This document shows positions 5,618-12,366 of a stretch of 12,366 bases of DNA, piece by piece. Position numbers and translations under genes: made by a program. How positions within the stretch are numbered: position 1 is the first letter of the stretch; each line of letters starts with the position of its first letter. The stretch is from Bacteroidales bacterium. Lineage in GTDB: Bacteria; Bacteroidota; Bacteroidia; Bacteroidales; DTU049. The notes under the pieces were generated by a model, which ran no database searches, was not told the origin of the DNA, and saw only the letters and a program-made list of their open reading frames with translations. The stretch spans positions 1 to 12,366 of the forward strand of contig JASEGF010000042.1 of NCBI GenBank assembly GCA_030017935.1, written 5' to 3'.

Positions 5618-8314
5618 ATGAAAAAGGTTTTAGTATATCTTTTTTTATTCAATGTGATTAGCTTTGCATTTGCTCAAAATTATTCTGTTGTAAATGTAAA
5701 AGTAGAAGATTCACAAAATCACAATAATATTGCTACTGCTGAGGTATCAATTAGTGAATTAAAATCAACAACTAATGAAGAGGGCATTGCTTCATTTAAA
5801 ATTTTACCTGGTATTTATGGTATTTCTGTGAATGCTACAGGTTATCAGCCTTATAATGACATTTTAGCTCTAATGTCTTTGAAAGATACAACTATTGTAA
5901 TTTTGCTCACAAGGGGTTTATCTCAAGCTTTTCAGCAAGAGCAGGCTAGAGAGCAAGAGATAGAGATAGTAAATGATGATCTTGATAGAGGCATTTCATT
6001 AAATCCATTGCTTCTTAGTTCTCGAGATCCATATCTTAACTTAGCTTCTTACAATCTAAGTGCAGGTTCATTTTCACCTCGTGGCATAGAACGTGGTGGT
6101 TATGAATCATATATTAATCAAGTGCTGCTATATAATCCAGAGCTAGATAGGGTTAATTATTCTGACATTAGTGGATTAAATGATGCTACTAGATATTCTG
6201 ACGATTCCTATGGATTAGAGCCATTATATATGAGCTTCGGCGATATTATGGGCGTATCTAATATTTTAGCTACTCCATCTCGCATCAGGCTCGGACATCA
6301 GATCAGCTACGGTATTAGTAATAAATCATGGGAACATAGATTAATGTATACATATAATAGTGGCATTATGCAAAATGGGTGGGGCTTTGCGGCTGCTTAT
6401 TCTCATAGATATGCTTATGATACTTATATGCCTGGCACTTGGTTACAAGCAGATGCTTTTTTCTTTTCAGCAGAAAAACGTTTTTCAGAACGTCATAACT
6501 TGTCTGCTACTATCTTTGCCAGTCCACAAAAAAGAGCTTTGGCTTCTCCTACTGTTAAAGAAGCACAAGAATTAGTCGATGACCCTTACTATAACCCTAA
6601 CTGGGGTGTACAAAATGGCGAAAAACGTAATGCTAGAGTTAGAACTACTTTTAAACCATATTTAATACTAAATGATGAGTATAAATTTAATGATAATCTA
6701 ACATGGACTAATGCTTTTGGTTTCACAACAGGTATTTATGGTACTACTAGACTAAATTGGTATAATGCTCCCGATCCTAGACCAGACTATTACAGATATT
6801 TACCAAGCTATCAAACAGATCCATCTATTGCAGAAATAGTTACACAAAGATGGCAAAATGACATTACTGTTAGCCAAATTAATTGGGATAAACTTTATCA
6901 AATTAATTATTTAGCTAATTTAGATGGGAAATCTGCGAGATATATTGTAGAAGAGGTACATAATGATCCTACCTATTTCTATTATGCTAGCAATATCAAA
7001 TATACTTTTAATCCATCGAGCATAATTTATGGCGGGTTACAAGCATATCATTACGAAACTCATAATTATAAAAAAATTAACGATTTATTAGGGGCTAATT
7101 ATTATTTAGATATCGATCAATATGCAGAAAGAGATTTCCCAGATAAGCCAGAGATGCTTTATAATAATTTAGATGACCCTAATAGACAACTGCACGTAGG
7201 TGATGTTTTTGGTTATAATTATAAACTAAACACTAATGATGTAAACTTATGGACACAATATAAGCAAACTTTGCCAAGAGTTGATTATTTCGTAGCTGGT
7301 AAAATAGGTTTTAGCAATAAATATCGAAATGGTTTATACAGAAGCGGTAGATTCCCCGACAATAGTAAAGGGAAATCTGATCAAGTAAATGACCTTGTAG
7401 GTGGTTTAAAAACTGGAGCTATATTTAAAATTTCAGGTAAACATTATATAAAAGCTAATATTGCTGGATTTACAAAACCGCAATCTAATCTAGATATTTT
7501 TCTTTCTCCATATAATAGTAATAGAATCAATAATGATATTACAGCTCAAAAAGTTTTATCTGCTGATCTAGGTTATCATTTTAATTTTAAGTTTTTACGA
7601 GGTCGCATCACTGCTTATCAAACCTATATATTAGATCATATGGATATGCGTGGTTTTTATCATGATGAATACCAGACATACGTTTATATGTCTTTATCTA
7701 ATATGGATGAATTGTATCAAGGATTAGAATTGGGACTAGAAGCTAATATAATACCTGATTTATCTATTTCTGCTGCTGGCAATCTAGGTAATTACAGATA
7801 CATTAGTAGATTCAAAGCGAACGTTAGCTTCGATAATCTCTCGCGTCCAGATACTAGCTATACAGTTTATAGTAAAAATTTCTATATTCCTAATGTACCT
7901 CAGAGAGCTGCTAGCGTTGCAATAAATTATAAACCTAATTACTGGTGGTTTACTCTTGTATTTAACTATTTCGATGAAATGTATATGGATTTCAATCCTG
8001 AAAGACGTACACAATTTGCTCTTAATAATTTAGGGCCAGATGATCCATTGATAAATGATATTATTGCACAGCAAGAGCTATCTAATGGTTTCACTTTAGA
8101 TCTTTCTATTAGCAAATCTTGGATGATAAAACATAAATATCGTTTAGGTGTTAATTTCTTTTTAAATAATATCCTTGATAATCAAAAATTGGCACTCTTT
8201 GCTTTTGAGCAATCACGATTCGATTTTGATACCAAAAATATTGATAAATTCCCACCTAAATATATGTATGCTTATGGCAGAACATACATGTTATTAATAA
8301 AACTTAGTTTTTAA
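5618..8314 (+). CDS. TonB-dependent receptor-like outer-membrane protein
   Basis: The 898-residue protein begins with a signal peptide (about 1-19, cleavage likely SFAFA|Q). A carboxypeptidase-regulatory-like beta-sandwich follows (about 22-98, with NEEGIASFKILPGIYGISVNATGY), the N-terminal extension common in Bacteroidota TonB-dependent transporters. Residues about 125-220 look like a plug domain (SPRGIERGGYESYINQVLL). The rest is rich in alternating aromatic strands typical of a beta-barrel and ends in phenylalanine (LLIKLSF), as outer-membrane barrels do. It would sit in the outer membrane and import a substrate using TonB energy. The plug is divergent and no clear TonB box is visible; the acidic stretch EQEIEIVNDD (112-121) occupies the place where one would be expected. 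It is not clearly SusC-class. The gene lies 20 bp upstream of a surface-lipoprotein gene, so the two are probably co-transcribed. The substrate cannot be inferred. Confidence 0.82.
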   Translation: MKKVLVYLFLFNVISFAFAQNYSVVNVKVEDSQNHNNIATAEVSISELKSTTNEEGIASFKILPGIYGISVNATGYQPYNDILALMSLKDTTIVILLTRGLSQAFQQEQAREQEIEIVNDDLDRGISLNPLLLSSRDPYLNLASYNLSAGSFSPRGIERGGYESYINQVLLYNPELDRVNYSDISGLNDATRYSDDSYGLEPLYMSFGDIMGVSNILATPSRIRLGHQISYGISNKSWEHRLMYTYNSGIMQNGWGFAAAYSHRYAYDTYMPGTWLQADAFFFSAEKRFSERHNLSATIFASPQKRALASPTVKEAQELVDDPYYNPNWGVQNGEKRNARVRTTFKPYLILNDEYKFNDNLTWTNAFGFTTGIYGTTRLNWYNAPDPRPDYYRYLPSYQTDPSIAEIVTQRWQNDITVSQINWDKLYQINYLANLDGKSARYIVEEVHNDPTYFYYASNIKYTFNPSSIIYGGLQAYHYETHNYKKINDLLGANYYLDIDQYAERDFPDKPEMLYNNLDDPNRQLHVGDVFGYNYKLNTNDVNLWTQYKQTLPRVDYFVAGKIGFSNKYRNGLYRSGRFPDNSKGKSDQVNDLVGGLKTGAIFKISGKHYIKANIAGFTKPQSNLDIFLSPYNSNRINNDITAQKVLSADLGYHFNFKFLRGRITAYQTYILDHMDMRGFYHDEYQTYVYMSLSNMDELYQGLELGLEANIIPDLSISAAGNLGNYRYISRFKANVSFDNLSRPDTSYTVYSKNFYIPNVPQRAASVAINYKPNYWWFTLVFNYFDEMYMDFNPERRTQFALNNLGPDDPLINDIIAQQELSNGFTLDLSISKSWMIKHKYRLGVNFFLNNILDNQKLALFAFEQSRFDFDTKNIDKFPPKYMYAYGRTYMLLIKLSF

Positions 8315-8334
8315 TCAATAAAAAATAAAAATAT

Positions 8335-9615
8335 ATGAAACTTATAAAAAATTTTATTGTAATTGCGAGTATGATTTTATTATTCGCAGGATGTGTGGAC
8401 GACGATTTTGATGTTCCACCAATAGATATACCGCATGTAGATTTTGAGGCTAATACAACTATTGCTGAGCTTAAAGCTATGTATAGCGGAGGATTAGATA
8501 GTATAGATACAAATATCATCATTACTGGTATAGTAGTGGCAAATGATGAATCAGGTAATTTCTATAAACAATTAGAAATACAAGATAATTCAGGTGGAAT
8601 AGAAGTGAGAGTAGATAGATATGATTTATATACTCAATATAAGGTAGGACAAAGAGTTTATATTAAATGTCAAGGTCTATTTTTAGGTAATTATGGTGGA
8701 TTAGTACAAATAGGTTATAAATATGAAGGAGCTATAGGTAGGATACCTGATGCTATAGTAGATCAGCATATTTTCAAAGATAGTCTTCCTGGCACTCCTC
8801 CTGCACCTATTCTAACTAAAATATCAGGACTAAATTCTAACTATTTAAGTATGCTTATTCAGATAGATTCTGTACACTTTGCAGAAGCAGGTTCTAAATT
8901 TGCTGAATCAGATGCTATTACTAATAGAACAATATTAGATAGAAATGGACAAACACTAATATTAAGAACATCTAATTATGCTAATTTCGCATCAGAATTA
9001 TTACCTGCTGGAGAGGGAAGCATAAGAGGTATATTATCTATATATAATGGCACTTATCAATTGTATATTCGCGATTTAAACGATTTAGTAAATTGGAATG
9101 AAAATGCTAGTTTACCTTTTTTAGAGACATTCTCTTCTAATCCTTTAATTAATAATACTTGGCTGGCATATAGTGCTGCTAGTAATAAGAATTGGACTTA
9201 TAATAGCTCTAATGGTAATCCGGGTGGATGTATGGAAATTAACGGATATGGTGCAGATGGAGCTTCAGATGATTGGCTTATTTCTCCTGAATTTGATCTA
9301 ACAAATGCTACAGCAGCTTCAATAAATTTCGAATTATGGACACAATATAGTGATGCAGGGTTAACTCAACCTATGGGAATATATATATTAGAGAATTATA
9401 CTAGTGGTGATCCCTCATCATCTGCCACAAATATAACAAATAGATGTGCTATGCCAGCAGCTAATAGCAGAGTATGGACTTCTAGTGGTACAGTGAATAT
9501 TTCTGATTTTATAGGAAAAAAAGTACGTTTAGCATTCCATTATCAATCAAGTGGAGCAGCATCTTCTACATCTACTCTTTGGCGAGCAGATAATGTGGCA
9601 ATAGATTTTGAATAA
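8335..9615 (+). CDS. Surface lipoprotein with DUF5689-like and choice-of-anchor-J-like domains
   Basis: The 426-residue protein starts with a lipoprotein signal peptide: charged MKLIKN, a hydrophobic core, lipobox LFAGC, and C20 as the lipidated residue. Directly after the cysteine comes VDDDFD, an acidic run like the Bacteroidota signal that sends lipoproteins to the cell surface. Residues about 36-255 (TIAELKAMY, IITGIVVANDESGNFYKQLEIQD, VGQRVYIKCQG, YIRDLNDLVNW) resemble DUF5689, an OB-fold-like domain of unknown function. Residues about 260-426 (FLETFSSN, DDWLISPEFDLT, VRLAFHYQS, WRADNVAIDFE) resemble the choice-of-anchor-J / cleaved-adhesin jelly-roll type that binds sugars or surfaces in some proteins. 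Its position behind the receptor gene suggests it is the receptor's surface partner, as SusD is for SusC, but it is not SusD-like. Ligand unknown. Domain names are from recognition by eye. Confidence 0.82.
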   Translation: MKLIKNFIVIASMILLFAGCVDDDFDVPPIDIPHVDFEANTTIAELKAMYSGGLDSIDTNIIITGIVVANDESGNFYKQLEIQDNSGGIEVRVDRYDLYTQYKVGQRVYIKCQGLFLGNYGGLVQIGYKYEGAIGRIPDAIVDQHIFKDSLPGTPPAPILTKISGLNSNYLSMLIQIDSVHFAEAGSKFAESDAITNRTILDRNGQTLILRTSNYANFASELLPAGEGSIRGILSIYNGTYQLYIRDLNDLVNWNENASLPFLETFSSNPLINNTWLAYSAASNKNWTYNSSNGNPGGCMEINGYGADGASDDWLISPEFDLTNATAASINFELWTQYSDAGLTQPMGIYILENYTSGDPSSSATNITNRCAMPAANSRVWTSSGTVNISDFIGKKVRLAFHYQSSGAASSTSTLWRADNVAIDFE

Positions 9616-9630
9616 AATGGGAATATACTT

Positions 9631-9666
9631 AATAAAAAAGCTCGCCAAATGGCGAGCTTTTTTATT
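9631..9666. terminator. Bidirectional intrinsic terminator between convergent genes
   Basis: A perfect 16-bp stem (arms 9631-9646 and 9651-9666) encloses the loop AAAT. The GC core GCTCGCC / GGCGAGC is flanked by six A on the left and six T on the right, so a U-tract follows the core on both strands. It begins 15 bp after the lipoprotein stop codon and lies 19 bp beyond the end of the HU gene, serving both. Confidence 0.93.
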
Positions 9667-9685
9667 TTTGTTAATTAGAAATATT

Positions 9686-9961
9686 CTACTTTTGAACAGC
9701 ACTGCTGAGAGTAGAACCAGCTTTAAATTTTACAACTTTTTTTGCAGGAATTTTAATTGGGTTTCCTGTTCTAGGATCTCTACCTTCACGTGCTTTTCTT
9801 TGTACAACTTCAAAGCTACCAAAACCTACTAAGGTAACTTTGTCTTTTTTAGCTACAGTTTTTTTAACAGAACTCATGAAAGCATCTAATGCTTTTCTGG
9901 CTTCAGCTTTTGTTAAGCCGCTTTCTTTTGCCATTGCTGAAATTAATTCTTCTTTATTCAT
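9686..9961 (-). CDS. hup: HU-family DNA-binding protein
   Basis: HU is a small dimeric nucleoid protein that bends and compacts DNA and assists replication, recombination and transcription. The 91 residues match the family length. The N-terminal helices (MNKEELISAMAKESGLTKAEARKALDAF) are followed by the core VTLVGFGSFEVVQRKAREGRDP (42-63), and the beta-arm GNPIKIPA carries the DNA-intercalating proline (P68). The C-terminal half KKVVKFKAGSTLSSAV is canonical. Start is ATG at 9961, about 30 nt downstream of a strong promoter match. It is a single-gene unit, closed by the shared terminator at 9631-9666 and divergent from dapD. IHF subunits have a related fold, but the residues here favour HU. 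Confidence 0.96.
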   Translation of the reverse strand: MNKEELISAMAKESGLTKAEARKALDAFMSSVKKTVAKKDKVTLVGFGSFEVVQRKAREGRDPRTGNPIKIPAKKVVKFKAGSTLSSAVQK

Positions 9962-9994
9962 ATTTTTTTGTTTTGGGGTTGAATTTTATTAATG

Positions 9995-10024
9995 CAAAAT
10001 TAAATATTTTTTTTAATATGCAAA
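9995..10024 (-). promoter_or_regulatory. Promoter for the HU gene
   Basis: On the minus strand, TTTG (10021-10024) is followed after 18 bases by TAATTTTG (9995-10002), a perfect TAnnTTTG. The spacer contains an A8 run. The leader to the ATG at 9961 is about 25-30 nt. This is one of the best promoter matches in the window, consistent with the high expression expected of HU. Confidence 0.65.
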
Positions 10025-10128
10025 TATATAGACATTTTTTATTAAAATATTTTATAAATGTTATAAAAACAAGTATTAAATAGAATAAATATAAGCCAAA
10101 CATATATTTTATATGCACAAATTAGTTT

Positions 10129-10158
10129 TTTGTATTTTAATAAAAATGATTTACTTTG
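10129..10158 (+). promoter_or_regulatory. Promoter for dapD, which also fixes its start codon
   Basis: TTTG (10129-10132) is followed after 18 bases by TTACTTTG (10151-10158), one mismatch from TAnnTTTG. Transcription would begin around 10163-10166, downstream of the in-frame ATGs at 10113 and 10146. Only the ATG at 10176 would be on the message. Confidence 0.5.
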
Positions 10159-10175
10159 TGATAAATATTAAAAAA

Positions 10176-10967
10176 ATGGAAGATATAATTTCTAAAGCAT
10201 TTGAAAATAGAGACCTTCTAGGAGATAAAAAAATTAAAAAATTGATATTTAGTGCTATCGAGCAATTAAATAATGGAGAAATACGTGTGGCAGAACCAAA
10301 AGGTGATAAATGGATTGTAAATGAATGGGTGAAAAAAGCTATTTTATTATACTTTGCAATTACTAAAACTGAAAAAATTGAAATAGGTCCATTGGAATTT
10401 AATGATAAAATACCTTTGAAAACTGGATATGATAATATAAATGTGAGAGTAGTACCTACTGGCATAGCTAGATATGGGAGTTATCTAGCACCTGGAGTAG
10501 TTCTTATGCCAGGTTATGTTAATATTGGTGCATATGTAGATAGCGGAACTATGATAGATACATGGGTGACAGTTGGCTCATGTGCTCAAATTGGTAAAAA
10601 TGTACATTTAAGTGGTGGAGTAGGCATTGGAGGTGTTTTAGAGCCCATTCAAGCCAATCCAGTAATTATTGAAGATAATTGCTTTATAGGATCGCGATCT
10701 ATAATAGTAGAAGGTGCTAGAATATGCGAAGGTGCAGTAATAGCTGCAGGAACTATTATAACTGCTTCTACACATATTATTGACGTTACAAAATCAGAAC
10801 CAATAGAATATAAAGGTTATGTGCCACCTCGTAGTATAGTTATTTCTGGTACCTACTCAAAGCAATTTCCAGCTGGTATTTATAATTTACCTTGTGCATT
10901 AATAATAGGTGAAAGAAAAGCGTCTACAGATGTTAAAACTCAATTAAATGATATTTTACGGGTATAA
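10176..10967 (+). CDS. dapD: 2,3,4,5-tetrahydropyridine-2,6-dicarboxylate N-succinyltransferase
   Basis: DapD transfers succinyl from succinyl-CoA to tetrahydrodipicolinate in the diaminopimelate/lysine pathway, needed for peptidoglycan; it is a cytoplasmic trimer. The protein of 263 residues has the N-terminal helical domain (about 1-85, with KWIVNEWVKKAILLYF at 45-60). A left-handed parallel beta-helix follows (about 90-210): RVVPTGIARYG, NIGAYVDSGTMIDTW, GSCAQIGKNVHLSGGVGIGGVLEP. The C-terminal segment is GYVPPRSIVISGTYSKQFPAGIYNLPCALIIGERK. Hexapeptide repeats and the active-site GTM-D-TW region are intact. The frame continues upstream to an ATG at 10113, but the added 21 hydrophobic residues are not part of the family, and the promoter lies inside them. 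The protein stops at LNDILRV, several residues short of the usual C-terminal tail, so it is slightly shorter than typical (about 270). Confidence 0.95.
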   Translation: MEDIISKAFENRDLLGDKKIKKLIFSAIEQLNNGEIRVAEPKGDKWIVNEWVKKAILLYFAITKTEKIEIGPLEFNDKIPLKTGYDNINVRVVPTGIARYGSYLAPGVVLMPGYVNIGAYVDSGTMIDTWVTVGSCAQIGKNVHLSGGVGIGGVLEPIQANPVIIEDNCFIGSRSIIVEGARICEGAVIAAGTIITASTHIIDVTKSEPIEYKGYVPPRSIVISGTYSKQFPAGIYNLPCALIIGERKASTDVKTQLNDILRV

Positions 10968-11013
10968 TGTGAGCTTAATACGAAATGTAAAGATCCAACA
11001 AATTGTCAGTGAT

Positions 11014-11041
11014 TTTTATAAAAAATATTAATTTTATAAAA
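11014..11041 (+). repeat. Duplicated TTTTATAAAA element before the mscS-like gene
   Basis: The self-complementary decamer TTTTATAAAA occurs at 11014-11023 and 11032-11041, an 18-bp period. It lies 15-42 bp before the ATG at 11056. It could be a twofold operator or simply AT-rich sequence; no TAnnTTTG element was found between dapD and this gene. Confidence 0.35.
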
Positions 11042-11055
11042 TAATTATTAAATAT

Positions 11056-12096
11056 ATGGAAGAATTTTTAAATTCCAATTCTTTTAAATGGATATTATCA
11101 ATAATAATAGTAATTGTAGGTTGGTTGATAGGCATATTAATTAATAGATTTATATATAAAAAGATAAAGAATATTTCACAAAAAACACATAGAAGATATT
11201 ATTACCTAATAGTTAAGAAAATTAAAAATTTAACTACATTATTATTAGTTTTGATAGCTACATATATAGCAGTAAATATAGCTCCTATATCTACTGATGT
11301 TCTAAAATATGTCAATAATATTTTAAAAATTTTGTTAATAATTACAATTACATTATTAATATCAAGATTATTGTCTAATTATATTCAATATTTATTGAAA
11401 AAATCAAATAAATTAACTTCTAAAACGTCTATTTTTAATGTTATAATTGACATTTTAATATATACTATAGGTATTATTATTATTTTGCATACTTTAGGTA
11501 TTTCAGTTAAAGCTATTTTAGCTTCTTTAGGAATAGGGGGTTTAGCTGTTGCATTAGCATTACAGGAAACATTAACGAATCTTTTTGCTGGCATTCAACT
11601 AATGTTATCGAAAAAAATACAAATAGGAGATTATATAAGGCTAGATAGTGGCGAAGAGGGCAAAATAACTGATATTACTTGGCGAGAGACTACCATTCAG
11701 CATATTTTAAATAATGTAATAATAGTGCCAAATTCTAAAATGACTACAGGGAAATTGATTAATTATAATCTCCCTGATGGTACATATCCAGTAGTAATTC
11801 CTGTAGGTATTAGTTATAATAGTGATTTAGAGAAGGTAGAAAATGTTACATTGGATGTTGGAAATGAAATTATAAGAGATTTCCCCCATCTAGTAAGTAA
11901 TGTTGAACCAGCTATTATATTCCAAAATTTTGGTGAGTATAGTATAAATTTTAATGTCATATTCAGGGCATCAATTTTTGAGAATCAATTTATATTAAAA
12001 CATGAATTTATTAAACGATTACGTAAAAGATATGAAATAGAGGGTATAGAAATACCATTCCCAATAACCACAGTAAATTTGAATAAAAAAGAATAA
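11056..12096 (+). CDS. MscS-family mechanosensitive channel
   Basis: MscS-type channels sit in the cytoplasmic membrane as heptamers and open on membrane tension to release solutes during osmotic downshock. In the 346 residues, hydrophobic segments lie at about 11-31, 59-79, 88-110 and 128-148, then the pore-lining helix at about 152-182. The pore helix contains ILASLGIGGLAVALALQETLTNLFAGIQ, the family's Gly/Ala-rich signature. The cytoplasmic beta domain follows: IQIGDYIRLDSGEEGKITDITWRET (188-212) and VIIVPNSKMTTGKLINY (221-237). The C-terminal alpha/beta domain runs to the end. With five membrane segments it is longer than E. coli MscS (three, 286 residues), resembling the extended YbdG/YnaI-like members. 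The ATG at 11056 gives a normal N-terminal helix. It lies 88 bp after dapD with no clear terminator or promoter between, so read-through from dapD is possible. Confidence 0.92.
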   Translation: MEEFLNSNSFKWILSIIIVIVGWLIGILINRFIYKKIKNISQKTHRRYYYLIVKKIKNLTTLLLVLIATYIAVNIAPISTDVLKYVNNILKILLIITITLLISRLLSNYIQYLLKKSNKLTSKTSIFNVIIDILIYTIGIIIILHTLGISVKAILASLGIGGLAVALALQETLTNLFAGIQLMLSKKIQIGDYIRLDSGEEGKITDITWRETTIQHILNNVIIVPNSKMTTGKLINYNLPDGTYPVVIPVGISYNSDLEKVENVTLDVGNEIIRDFPHLVSNVEPAIIFQNFGEYSINFNVIFRASIFENQFILKHEFIKRLRKRYEIEGIEIPFPITTVNLNKKE

Positions 12097-12123
12097 ACAT
12101 TCATCAAAGGATAAGGGGTGTGT

Positions 12124-12141
12124 ATAACATTTTTATGTTAT
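12124..12141. repeat. Small inverted repeat after the mscS-like gene
   Basis: ATAACAT (12124-12130) and ATGTTAT (12135-12141) pair around TTTT. The stem is AT-rich with one G-C pair and has no strict U-tract, so it is a poor terminator. It follows the G-rich stretch AAGGGGTGTGTATAAC (about 12112-12127), which could be the left end of an insertion sequence; the right end is outside the window. Confidence 0.3.
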
Positions 12142-12175
12142 GCTTTAAATATTTTATAATTTCAATAAAATTTAT

Positions 12176-12183
12176 TAATTTTG
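12176..12183 (+). promoter_or_regulatory. -7 promoter element for the ORF at the right edge
   Basis: TAATTTTG matches TAnnTTTG exactly, 17 bases before the ATG at 12201. No TTTG occurs at the usual upstream distance, so only half of the promoter is supported. Confidence 0.35.
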
Positions 12184-12200
12184 TTTAAAATTTTATAATT

Positions 12201-12366
12201 ATGAAAGAATTACTAGAAAACATCGATAAATACTTGGCTCTGCCCAAGGATCATAAGCGAGATTTCCTGGATCAGCTATATCAATATCTCGTAAATAACA
12301 ATGCTACAGCAGTAGACTACCAAAAAGTAAAAATACAATCTACAGCAGCCATCTGTCCAGACTGTA
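12201..12366 (+). CDS. 5' end of an ORF, possibly an insertion-sequence transposase (cut by window edge)
   Basis: ATG at 12201 opens a frame that runs off the window after 55 full codons: an amphipathic helical start (MKELLENIDKYLALPKDHKRD...), then ICPDC at the very end. A short helical N-terminus followed by a CxxC zinc-ribbon start is the layout of IS1595/ISXO2-type transposases, but too little is visible to be sure. Base composition supports an outside origin: 61 of 166 bases are G or C (about 37 percent by hand count), and codons such as CTG, CCC, CTC and AAG, rare in the neighbouring genes, are used repeatedly. A G-rich motif and inverted repeat 60-90 bp upstream could be an IS end. It could equally be a non-mobile zinc-ribbon protein. 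Confidence 0.5.
   Translation, partial: MKELLENIDKYLALPKDHKRDFLDQLYQYLVNNNATAVDYQKVKIQSTAAICPDC

Noticed and set aside
6360..6575. 71-codon frame in the receptor gene
   Set aside because: It overlaps the intact barrel-coding frame in another phase and looks like a chance hydrophobic translation.
8304..8522. 72-codon minus-strand frame over the lipoprotein start
   Set aside because: It covers the antisense of the signal peptide region of a well-supported gene.
9608..9832. 74-codon plus-strand frame starting at the end of the lipoprotein gene
   Set aside because: It runs through the strong terminator at 9631-9666 and then antisense to HU; the translation has no protein-like features.
9889..10083. 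Hydrophobic 64-codon plus-strand frame antisense to the HU start
   Set aside because: The hydrophobicity comes from AT-rich codons of the HU 5' end and promoter region; no initiation signals.
10151..10465. 104-codon minus-strand frame opposite dapD
   Set aside because: It is fully antisense to the conserved N-terminal domain of DapD and shows no recognisable family.

Overview
The window looks like chromosome of an AT-rich Bacteroidota bacterium, most likely near the Bacteroidales. Three things point that way. Several genes are preceded by the TAnnTTTG -7 element typical of this phylum. There is a TonB-dependent receptor / surface-lipoprotein pair. The housekeeping proteins (Dxs, DapD, HU, WaaA) have the expected family motifs. 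No rRNA, tRNA or CRISPR array was seen.

Layout. 1-723 (minus) is the N-terminal half of waaA (Kdo transferase, lipid A core), cut by the window edge. 724-1384 has no gene. It is a mosaic of short periodic repeats, small palindromes and a C/T-rich, almost G-free tract, and it separates waaA from dxs (1385-3274, minus; isoprenoid precursor synthesis). A divergent promoter region (about 3275-3497) leads into a fused ADP-forming acyl-CoA synthetase (3498-5555, plus). Next is a two-gene operon: a TonB-dependent receptor-like outer-membrane barrel (5618-8314) and a lipoprotein with DUF5689-like and choice-of-anchor-J-like domains (8335-9615). A perfect 16-bp-stem bidirectional terminator (9631-9666) sits between this operon and the convergent HU gene (9686-9961, minus). 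HU and dapD (10176-10967, plus; lysine / diaminopimelate synthesis) diverge from a region carrying two well-formed promoters. An MscS-type channel (11056-12096) follows. The window ends in the first 55 codons of a more GC-rich ORF that may be an insertion-sequence transposase.

How the genes relate. Most are ordinary housekeeping genes in independent short transcription units. The one module whose role is not obvious is the receptor-lipoprotein pair, which looks like an outer-membrane uptake or binding unit of unknown substrate, analogous in layout to SusC/SusD pairs. The most unusual non-coding DNA is the 833-1384 repeat mosaic. I did not find convincing evidence of a wholly new biological system.
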